Positions 13,601-25,600 of a stretch of 64,000 bases of DNA are shown in pieces; position 1 is the first letter of the stretch, and each line of letters starts with the position of its first letter. Source of the stretch: Lepisosteus oculatus (lineage: Eukaryota > Chordata > Actinopteri > Semionotiformes > Lepisosteidae); NCBI RefSeq assembly GCF_040954835.1, contig NC_090703.1, positions 10,101,001 to 10,165,000 of the forward strand, written 5' to 3'. The notes beneath the pieces were generated by a model, which searched no databases, had not been told where the DNA came from, and saw only the letters and a list, made by a program, of their open reading frames with translations. The translations under genes and the position numbers were made by a program.

Positions 13601-16600
13601 AAAGAGTGGTGAAGTACAGCAGGAAGCTGTGTCCAGTGTTTTGTCAATGATGGTGATTACCAGACTGAAGGTGCCATACTCCGCCCTCAGCAGGTGAGTG
13701 ACCAGGCCAGACAGTGTGGTCTGGTCTCCCCAGCTCCAGCGCGCTCTATTCAGGGTTGAGGACAAGGGCAGGTAGAGGTAAGGCAGGAAGCCGACCAGGA
13801 AGCAAGTCCCCAGCAGCACCACAGTGCGCACTGACAGTTCCTACAAGAGACGCAGAGAGAAGCCATGACTTACAGCGCTCAGCTCCAGTGTCAATGCCCC
13901 GTGAACACAGCTTGTACTCATAAACACAGCCTCCAGATTCAGAACTGTTCGTTGAGGAACTCACGTTGTAAAGAAATGCCATTAATCACCCAAGATACAG
14001 TCATTTCAAACCAGGACTTTTTAAATTATCATTAAAACAGCTTCAGATATTTACAGTAAAATTAAACACATAAAATTACCAACCATGTGCAATTGTTCCA
14101 TCTTAATTGTTGTCTTGATCACGCATGATTTATGGAAATTAAATGCTCCACTGCAGGTGTGTGCAGGGCTCACCTGGTGTGTGTGAAGCCGATGGAGGAC
14201 CCAGGGCACAATGACCACAACATACAGGACAAAGGTGTGCTGGTTACACAGGCCCAGGCCACAGCACAGCGCCCCCAGCTGGCCATACTGAAACACACAC
14301 ACATACACAGAGCAGATGAACAGAAGCCCCACCTGTCGATCACACTTCAGTGACTCCTGATCCTCAACTGAGAGGCAGAGCTGGGAACAGCTCCTTCATC
14401 TGCTCTCTCGTCAGAGTCCCCAGCCCAAATGGAAAAATCACACCCTGACCCAGTGTCTGTTATCTGAGACAGGCTTTGGCTTAAGGTGATCTCTGGCAGC
14501 TCTTGAGGCCAGAAGGATTTTTCCATTTTTGTGTTCTGCTTGAGCTCTCAGCGGTATACACCAAGGGAAACATTTATACCATTGCGGAAATAGTTCCTTT
14601 TTTTATTTAACCCAGACTTCCAAATAATGAATTCAGACCAAAAGAGAACAGGCGAGTCAAACAAGAAGAAATAAGAAAACACCAGACCACACTTCTTTCC
14701 TCAAAATCGGAGCCGACCCCAGCTAGGAGAGGGATTTAGACACGTATAAAACCATTCTTAGGGAAGCTATAAAGGGGGAAGTACTAAAATAGAGTGATCT
14801 CCTGCACAAACTGAAGAGACAACACCCCCAGCTCTGAGTGACAAGGCGGATGAGCCCGGGCGGTCTGTCCTTCGCCGGGCAGGATACCTTCCTCCTCTGG
14901 CCACAGGTCTCGGCTGAGCGGAAGCAGGCGGCCAGGGAGAAGAGCAGGCCGACGAAGAGGTTGTTGAGCGAGAAGACCTCGGCCACCATCGCCCACTGCC
15001 AGGCCAGCCTGGACAGAGCAAAGGCGCCCCCGGCCAACACTGCGCCGGGCCCCGCGTCATGGAGTCTGGGAACAGGCAGAGGGAGAGAGAGCAAAACCAG
15101 TGTCAGAGGACAGCACTGTTGCGATGAACCGCTTGGCAGAGCAGGAAAAAAGAACTGGATCTTCACACAGAGAGAGAGAGAGACACCGGGCTCTTTCATC
15201 TACACTGATGACCCGAGAACCTCGCAGGTCTGGATCAAAATGCTCTCGCAACCCATTCACCAAGTCAATGCACAAAGTGGAAAAGATACAGATTTTTGCA
15301 ATAGATAAAAAGCTGACATCCCAGCCTCGGACACCTCCCAGTAGGATCTGCACAGATCCAGGACAAGCAGGGTCTTGAAATAAAAACAAATTGATTGAGC
15401 ACCCCTCTCCGTGATGACAGGGCAACAGGCTCGGGGGCACCCGGGGCTGAACCCCTGCACAATCAATTAAAGTTTATAGATCAAATGCACAACAATACAG
15501 CAGCATGCAGCAGTAATTGCTGGCAATGAAATGTGTTTTCTGTGAGGTCACCAGCGGGGACAAAATGCTAAAAACCACAAAGTTCCAGAATAAGGTTACA
15601 AATGTCCAGCTGGACGAAGCTCCAGCTAGGATCTCCAGCGTCTTCTCTGCCAGCCAGCGGTCACACGCCCCTCCAGAACGGGCCAGGAGCACACCGCCGC
15701 CGCCGCAGACCTCCTTAGCAATTTAAATGTCTCCGGAAAAGAAAAAGTTTCTTTTCCCCCCCTCTCTTCGTCTCTTTTTCGGTAATTGAGGCGAACTTGG
15801 GATAATCTGTCATACACTAAAACCCCACCACTTATTACAGAGAGGGAGAGAGAGATGACAAATAAGAAAAGGGAGAGGGGAAAAAGGAAAAGAGAGGGAG
15901 ACGAAGGTGGGGGGGGGGAGGGAGGAGGAGAGGAGTGGAGGATGGAAGATGGAAATGAAGGCAAAAAAAGTGGGAGAAAAAAAGCCCAGTCCCCAGCACG
16001 CTGGCTCTGAAATTTGAGCAGGCTTGACAATTAGGAAAGTCAGGCAGTATGGCCCTCTCCTCCATTGTGTGAAGTGGCTTAGAGTCTTCATCAGCCTATC
16101 AGCTAACTGACAGGCAGAGAGCTGCTCTATTCAAAGCTGCAGATACAAGCTGCAGGCCAAACGGCTGCCAGGTCCCTTATGACCCCACAATCCCCTGCCG
16201 GTGACAGCTTCAAGCTCCATAGCAAATTAGGCGCTCTCACATTACAATCGCAGAAGACAGATTCCATTAACGGTATCTGAAATTGAGTAGAGAGCAGGAC
16301 TGTTATCAGACCTGACTCATAAGCACCGCTATTAATCACAGGCATGATACCATTTATACATTTCCAGCTCTCTGCCTGCCGCTGTGATATTCTGCCACAA
16401 AAGGCCTGATGAGACTTAGGAAAGGGAACAATAGAGCTTTCTGGGGAAAGCGCAGTAAATCAGGAAAAGAAAAAAAAAAACCCTCTCGCTGACTTCTTCT
16501 TTTTTTTTTTTAGCCGCTCTCCTTCTTCTCGTCTCGTCTCATGTGCGCAGACAGGAACGAGGGACAGGGAAATGCGGGGGGGCTGCTCCCCAGTCGCTGT

Positions 16601-19600
16601 ACTGTTTGGGGATTTTGTTGTCAGTCAGGCGCAGGGAGTAAGGGACTTCAGATGAGGTGCCCTGGCCCCCCGCACCCTCAGTTCTACCCCCCTGTGTGGC
16701 AATTAACCCGCAGCGCCCGGGCCCGTATTCTGAGCTGGGCCTGGGGGCCGGGGGGGTTTGACTCTCACAGAGCCTCCGTCGTCTTCTACACTGCTGCTTT
16801 ACAAACCCCTTGCTCGCTCTCCCGTTTCAACGGTACAGGAGATTTCTTTTTTTTTTCTCCCTGTTGCAGGCTGACATCTCTCTAAGGCTGCGCTGTCACA
16901 AGCGTTTACAACACGGCCATCACTGCTGACACCACAAGCCCCAGTCAGGCCGTTCACCCACCCCCCCCCGCACCCCAGAACTCCCCGATACTTCACTCTC
17001 TTCCATTATGCGGATGTATTTCTCAGTTCGAAAATGTGTTACAAAATAGACATTTTGTGAAAGTCATTCCGATTCGAGCAACAGGCCACGGGAAGAGAAC
17101 AGAATTCTCCACATCTGCTTCAGTGGATCTAAACCAAAGCGGCACCATTGGGAATCTTCTCTCGCCACAATGCGGCAGGTTTATAGCCGAAATTCTGCCA
17201 CAGCAGAGAGGTCGGATACAGGTTGGAAGACCAGGGCGGGTTCTGCAGCAGAGACACATTAATTTCCGTGCACTGCCGAGAAAATGAAATGCAGAAATAT
17301 TCTTATGAGGTCAATGCCAGAACGCTGTCTCTGGGCACACAATGGCTAGCCATTCTGCAGTGCAGAGTGTTTCCCAGCAGCACCGGGAGAAGCCTGTCGT
17401 TGGACTGCCCCTGTCCCCCTGCGAGCTCTCCTCAAGGTCACCCATGAGGAAAGCACCACCAGGACCAGGGAGACATTTTAAAGTGTCAGTGATCAAAACG
17501 TTCATTGCTGAATCTGGCAGTTTGTTTGGGGGCCCTTTCCAGGCAATATGATCATGATACTGAAGGTTCACAGTGCCGCCTGGATGACACCTCCATTCCC
17601 AGAGACGAGTCCCCTGGACAGGGAGGACAAGTTCGCCTTACTAAAGGTGCACAGAGAAGACGTGAACTGCCCTTAATCATGACCCGGCTGGCTGACGTGC
17701 CCACTGACAAGCACTGACTTAGGTGTCTGAAAACAATACTGTGAAAAAGACTTTTTAACTAGAACAACCAGTGTTTTTAACCAAGTCCCCGGCCTGCAGG
17801 CGACACCTGTGCACACTGACGGAGACGCCATACAGACAGCCACTAAGGAGAGCACAGGAAACATTCCCCACAATACAGACCTAGTACTACACTCAGAGCT
17901 CCTTTCCCCCACCAGCAGGAGGCGCTGTAACAAAAACTAAAGGGCACATCGTAACTCAAAGTTATATGAGGTACACTCTGGTACACTGTGGTAAATGACA
18001 AAGAGACTGTCATGCATCACATTTTCACGACCCCAAAAAAGTCTAGAACTACAGTGATATTTACACAAAGAGTTACAAGAGTTTTCCAGGTTCTCCAATA
18101 AAAATATTATTTCAAGAACCCTTTGCGTACTGCTGCTCTATATTAGTAACTCGTAAAGGGCAAAACATTTTTTTCCTTTCTCACTCACCTATAAAGCAGC
18201 AACACCCCCTGTGACAGGGACTCAAGACACCACAGTATGAGTGAGCAATCACTAGAACACAGCATAACCACGCCCTCTGCTCCATCTGCTTCATCGCTGT
18301 CAAGCTCCCCTCTCAATACCATACAGCACTGACCCGGCCCACGACCAGCCACCTGCCATCATCTCAGGAATGTCTTCACAAGTAACCAGCACTCACAGGC
18401 AACAAGGGAGCAGAATAGCAAGAGATACCTTAACAAAACGGTCCATATCAAAAATAATTTTCCCCCGAGTGCGATTGAATTCTTAATCAGCCAGGGCTGT
18501 TTGGGGAACTGAGGGTACTTCTACCTGCATACAATATTTGACACCTAGTATTTCGTTAAAAGACTGCAAATTCTTCACAGTGTGGCACTGATAGATGAAG
18601 ATGAAGCAGTGCTGCAATGTTTCTTGGGGAATGGTGTGCAGAAGACTTTGTGTCTTTGTTATTGTTCATCCCACTTCTCCAACTTAGCTTTTGGTGAGGG
18701 TTTCACTGTGTGTTAATTTTTTTGGTTTGTTTTGCTAGTTTATATGCAAAATAATTAATTGCAAAATCAGTCTTTTAGGTCTAAATTTCACTTTAATGTT
18801 AAAAAAACTCACGAGAGAATTAAAAAAAACTGGTACCGAACAGAATAAGTCGATATATGCTTCTTTTGGAAATATAACACCCAGAACACAATACTGCAAT
18901 TTGTTTTCAAATGCGCTGTTAATCTGCATTTTGCCCATGTTTACATTATGTTTTGAATTGAATAATTTAGACAGCACCCAGACAGACCCACAGAGCTGTA
19001 CTAAATTACAGCATAATGTTGTTCTATCCAATCGGTTAAATGGATCTCGGACTGCATTAATTGCGGTGGCAACAACTGTGTTGCTAGCAGTGTCATTAAG
19101 AAGAGCTTGAAAAGTAAGAATGTAATATTCATGGCTAGCGCGGAATGGAGACAATTGCTGGCCTACGGGCAGGAATATTAACTGGTACAGTACACTGCCG
19201 AACTCCATACAGTAATGAGGATATAATATGTTCATTAAACATCTGTTACATGGCATTAAAGGGATTGCTCCTCAGGGCAGCATTGGTCATGCTGCAAGGT
19301 TACAGTACAGCAGCTGAGCTCAACTTTATACTCCCAGCAGTCTCTGCAGCCATAGGGACATTTTCTAATGGGCATGCTGTTTGCCCCGACAAATTTTCAA
19401 GTAGCGTACACCTTCTTCCTGCCAACAAACGTCAACAAAAAAAAACCCCACACACCTCCTTTATCCTGCCTTTCCTTAACACCACTGCACACTTACTCGG
19501 AATACACTACAGCGCTATGAATTTGATGCTCCTATTGGAGGGAAACAATACAGCTGCCCATGTTTATGAAACACTGTCACCTCACACAACACTGGCACAG

Positions 19601-22600
19601 TTAATAAATTAGGCCTGCATTAAGCTTGCTTTGCCTGGGGGGCAGGTGCAAGACGAGTCTCAGTGTGCCAGAATTACTGTGCCAGTACCACAGAGGCAGA
19701 AATGTGCACTAGGTACAGTCATTCATATCAAGTGCATTTCCTCGGCTGTGGGGAAAGGGCATAAAGCGATACATGCCCTCTGCTGCTGCACCGAAGAAGC
19801 TTGTCAGCTCCTGCTGCACCAGGCCAGGCAGGGCGAGACACACAGACCTGCTCGCCCGTACCAAACCATCCTTCAGGAACCCTGAGCGCTGAAGAAAAGA
19901 GTAAGATTAGACAGACTAAAAAAGCAGAGAAACCGCTCAGTCTGAGCTCAGCGCGGCTCATTTGACAGCGAAGGGGAAAGAGGAGAAACGAAACAATGGA
20001 AAACAGACGGAATTCAGCAGAATTCCACTGCACACTGGCAGCCACCAGCCAGGCTGCGTTTCTGCCTGGTAACAGCAGCTGTTTTCCCCGAGTACAGCGT
20101 GGGGCCCAGGTACTGGGGGCCACTCAATCTGCCCCTCAGCACAGCGTCAGTGCCAGGCACACCCCCACTTCTCAAACACACCCTGCAGGCTCCAGCTCGT
20201 GGACTGGTGGTCTGCTAACCTCTTGTCACCGGAGGAAACAACAACGTCAGTGTTCCCTCATGCAAAAGCAAACCACAAAAAGAGTCAGGCACACGCCCAG
20301 CTCTGCTCTCTGATGTCTGGATGGTTGGAGCGAGAGCACTGGTATGACCATATGGTCACACACCTTATAAGGAATGCACCCTCCACTTTGCTGGAGAATT
20401 TTGCCAGCATGCTGCTGCTTTAGTCTACCAAGATATCCTCTGATTTAGGCAGGTTTCCTCTACACCGCTCTAAAAAGGCCTGTAATTAACAGTTAACATA
20501 TGCAGTCAGCTGATGGCGTACAGAGAGATTAGACTGCATTTGTTTTAGAAATTATGTGTCTGCCGAATCAATACGTTAAGCCGTTATGTGACTCTGCTCT
20601 TTCCTTTCTGATATGGCTGACACAGACCAGGGCTGAACGTGATTAAAAATTCCCTGCTTCATACCGCAAGAGAGAACTAGAACAGCGAGACTTTGAAAAG
20701 GCACCGCTACAGTGAGAACTGAGAAACACCTTTTGATGAAGGAAGCGAAGGGTAATACCATCTACTTCACACTACCGAAAACTATAGCCTTGGATATAAG
20801 ATGAGAATAAAATAGATTGCAATGCCAATCCAGCTTTGAAAATCAAAGCAAGCAATTAGGAAGAAAACACTGTGTAGCACCTCATCTGATTTAATGAAAA
20901 AAATAATTCAACTAACTACTAAAACCAGCTGGCTGCGAACTGTAAAACCTAAATCTCAATCAAATGAGTGACATCGGTGTTTTCAAGAGAACCATCAGAA
21001 AGAGGTCTCCTATGACAGTCCTGGTATTTTTAATCTCTTTGCAATTATTGGGAAAATGTCCCATTCAGGCAAACTGACCAGCCACATTGTTAACAAAGGC
21101 AGATACAGTAATTCCCAGAGAAAACAACAGTGGGCTGAGGTCTCATTTGGTTGTCTTCCTGGGAAAGTCATGGTGATGGCGGAGGAGCCAGACCTTTCTG
21201 GATGCAGTCCTGCGGAGATTATGACGCCACGGCGGCGATCACACAGAGCCTCATCCCAGCGCCTTGGACTTGCACCCCGAAATTACCCACTCCCACAAAA
21301 CCCCCCCGGTCCTCCGTCTCACTCCCTGCCCTGCTCTGATCTCCAGCCATCAGCCAGTCCCGCCTCAGCCTGGATAATGACATAAACCTTCATTTTATTT
21401 TTTTTTCCCCATTTGAGAAAAACATGGATGATTAAAAAAAAACTAAACCCCATGTAAGCCTTTACTTAAGGGCTTAAAGGGTGTGACAGCCAGCTCGACT
21501 AAAATGTGATCCTTTGCTGCCATTAAAAGTGGTGTCCCTGTAATAAATTGTGATAGGAGGATGTTCAGTTGGGGATTACTTGCACAGTCGAGATTTGAAA
21601 TAAAGTCCAGGCTTCCTCAGATCTGTCTTGCCCTCCAGGACATGTGGCCAGTTAGACCTTTCAAAAGAGATACTGGGGCAACACAGTCCAGTGCTGGGGC
21701 AACACAGCTGACCAGTGAGTGCTTCTTTCAGTACTGACCAATAAGCTACGAAACAGGATATTTAAGCAAATAACGATGGCACTGATCTCTTGTCTGTCTA
21801 GCACCTCTTGAGAGAAGATAATGGTGCATTTTCAGGAGAAATGGGAAGAGATGGCAGCTGATGTACTGAACTGAGCTGTTTCCTGACAAATCTGCATTCA
21901 CTTGTTATCTAGAACAGAGCTAACAGCACATGAAACGGCACAACTTTAGTGCTCATGCGTGCTAAGGCAGGGAGTGTGTCCGACTTAATGCAGCCTTGAA
22001 ACAACGAGGCCACAGCCTGGCCGTGTTTCCCCCTTCAGCCCAGCCTTACGTCCTGCGCACAAATGCTTGCGGTTTTCTCTCGGTCTTGCCCAGCCCTTAA
22101 TTAAAAGTTAGAAGGCACATTCTGCATCCACGATGGAGAACACCCCCTTGTGAGAGAGATTATATTTTGTGGTCTTCTGTTGATGTGGTCTCTGTGACAC
22201 AAAGCAGCCAGAAATCATCAACAATAAAAGAATATAAGATAAATAATAAAAACACAATGGATAAGAGGTGTTTAAATCTATAACTGCTCGTTCAATTGCA
22301 GGCACGGCCTCATCTAGTTAGTCTGGGCACAAAGTGAATCAGTAACAGCTTCTGACACTGTCGATTTACCCACTGGTGCCGCCAGCCACCATTCGTTTGG
22401 GATTCAACATCAATTAAAAGAAACATCTCTTCCCCAAGAACTGAAAATAAGACACATTTTTCCACCTAGTGTACTCAGCTTACCCTCATTGCTGTTGTGC
22501 AGCTACATACTGTAAGAAAAGTCTTCACAGAAATGTGCCCCTCCGTTTTAAACTTACAGGGGCTCACTAACTACTCACGGTTTCAATCTTTTCTTGATTT

Positions 22601-25600
22601 GAAAAATGCAAACAAAACCACACGACTGAAAGTGCTCCCGAGTCCGTCGATTGAAACCGCTTTGTGACGCACACCAGCTTCCCTTCCAGCAGCTTCGCCG
22701 CGCGGCGATGCTGAGGGCCTGCAGCGTGCACGCAGGCCTCCTCCCGGCGGGGGAGAGGCGATTGCCTTGGCTGCCGTCAGGCAGCACGCCGAGAGCTTCC
22801 TCTCCCTGACCCCAGCCCGCACGGCGCTGCCAGGCCCGGGGCCGACTTCAGGAAGCGGAACGGAGCCCAGTGCGGGTCGAGCCAGAACCCCGCAGCGCTC
22901 CAGACCGCTGTGACCCGAGCAGGACCTGAACCCGGGTCTCTCGGCGTGCAGCGCTGACAGACCACTATATTCAGACCTCTGGAGAAACCCCCACCTTGCA
23001 CTTTAAAACAGCTGACTGCATACTGAACAATGCGTGACATACCTCTCAAGATGCCCAGATGGCAAACATTTACATAGCAAAACTGGAAGCTATTAGAAAG
23101 TAAACACACAAAGAAACATGAACTATACATAAATGGATATTATTTGGTGGCAGTGTAGTTCCACAGGGTTTAGCGCTGCTGCCCCACAGCTCTGGGTCCT
23201 GGTCCTGGGTCCACATGAGGAATCGTGGCAGTGTGAGTGCACCTGCCCGGTAACTGACTGCTGTCCCATCTAGAGCACATCCTGCCCTGCGCCCGCTGTC
23301 TGATAGCTGAGGATTCGTTTCACTACAGCCCTATAGTGGAGTAAACGAGCGCATATTGCTGTGCAATTTATTATTGGGTTAAAAATAATAATAATAATAA
23401 TAATAATAATATAGCACTTTTCACTTATATAGCACTTTTCTGGACACTCCTCTCAAAGCGCTTTACAGGTAATGGGGACTCCCTTCCTCCACCACCAATG
23501 TGCAGCCCCACCTGGATGATGCAACGGCAGCCATAGTGCACCAGAACACTCACCACACATCAGCTATCAGTGGGGAGGAGAGCAGAGTAATAAAGCCAGT
23601 TCATAGAGGGGGATTATTAGGAGGCCATGATTGGTAAGGGAATGGGAAATTTGGCCAGGACACTGGGGTTACACCCCTACTCTTTTCGAGAAACGCCCTG
23701 GGATTTTTAATGACCACAGAGAGTCAGGACCTCGGTTTTACTTCTCATCAGAAGGACGGCGCCTGTTTTACAGTATAGTGTCCCCGTCACTACACTGGGG
23801 CATTAGGACCCACGTGAGCCACAGGGTGAGCGCCCCCTGCTGGCCCCACTAACACACTAACACCTCTTCCAGCAGCAACCTTAGTTTTTCCCAGGAGGTC
23901 TCCCCTCCAGGTACTGACCAGGCTCACACCTTTTTAGCTTCAGTGGGTTCCAGTTGTGAGTTGCAGGGTGATATGGCTGCTGGCTTTCCCCACGATGGGG
24001 CGGGAGGGGGTGTAGGGCCTGGTTTACCTGTCCTTTATGGACAGCAAGTTGAGTGTTTTTTTCCATTTGGCCGAGAACTACAATTAACCCCGCCATAAAA
24101 TAAAAGCCTCACAAGATAAGTTTCTGCCTGAAAAGGGGCGCATGCTTGAGCAGGCTGGAGGACAGGCCAAACGGGAAAAAAACACTCAACTTGCTGTCCA
24201 TAAAGGACAGGTAAACCAGGCCCTACACGCCCTCCAGCCCCATCGCGGGGAAAGGCACAGCGATGGCGCTCTGGACTTGCGGGGAGCGAAAACGGCAGTT
24301 TCGATTTCTGCCAGAGGTCACAGCTTTCATGAGCCAGCGGATCAGAGACACGACCTGGCCTTGCGTCGGCCTCGGGAGACCCTCAGCGCAGATTAGCACG
24401 GTGCTCAGCTAGACAAACAGAGCCAGGGAGGAGGCTGAGGCATAGTAGGTGGTGTGACACACGCGACAGGAGTGCAACACTGAGCAAACAGCGCAGCTCG
24501 CAGCAGTCTGGGGGGTCTGGACAGTGGCGATGAATACAGAGCAGGGATCAAGGGCAGCTGGGCCCTTCAGTGCCTACAGCAGATATACTGGCAGCCGAAG
24601 CCAGGAGCCTCTGAACAAACATTTCTTGCTCGACTCTTTGTACTGAGCAACACCGTGTCACCGTTGTACACAAACTGTGAACAAATCCACATGGTATCTT
24701 CTGTTTTGGTCTCTGTGATACATTTTGGTGAAAAGGGTCAAATCAGAACCACAGAAAAATCTGAAAAAAATCATCAGCCCTGTATTACAATGAAGAGATC
24801 AGATTCAAGTGTTTTCAAAAACCTGAAATTGATAAATAAACCTGTCTTCTATTATTTACCAACATGCTGTGTTTATACATAACTACAAATCTTACATGAA
24901 GTGTTGTAATCTATACTGTCCTCCCAGTAATCAGAAGGTTACATTATCTGTAGATATGCTGTAAGGTGTCCACTGTAGTGTCACAATCAGAAAGCCCTGC
25001 CCTGTATCTCCTAATCCCTTGAAAATAGGGTCATTCTGGGGTCATTCAAAGGTCACGGGCCAGGGGTCATCACAGGTTACAAAAGGGAATTATGAACTGT
25101 AGCAACGCCTTCTATACAAACTGCTATTTCCAACAGCACACACATTTCTAAACACCAGCATACGTATGGAAAATCAATACAGAAACTGAAGACACATCTT
25201 CAGACAGCAGATTCATTAACCAAATGCCTAGATGGGTGAAGCTGACCCTGAAGAACGCAGTGGACCAGGAAACTACTAGCAACCAAATTGGCATGATGGC
25301 TCATTTGTAATTGTTCTTTTGTACTAATTAATTACTTAAAAACCACTCAGATACAAGGATTATGGCAATCTGGCCGTAGACAGAGATCGAGTGGTACGGT
25401 TTTTGGGAGGATTAGAAAGAAGATACACATGAAGCTATAGCAGTCTAACTGAAACATCAATAGGCATGAAAGAAGCTCTTCAGGTGGGGAGCTGCGTCAA
25501 CTTACGTAGGCTGCAAAGGAACAAGTAATAGGTTTATTCCATGCTGAAAAGAGAAGAAAGAAAAAACAATGTTTCGGCTGTGGAGCCTTCTTCAGGTGTG

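Noticed and set aside
16880..16960. tRNA-Leu-like string on the minus strand (GATGGCCGTGTTGTAAACG)
   Set aside because: Only the A-box region resembles a tRNA; there is no B box at the right distance.
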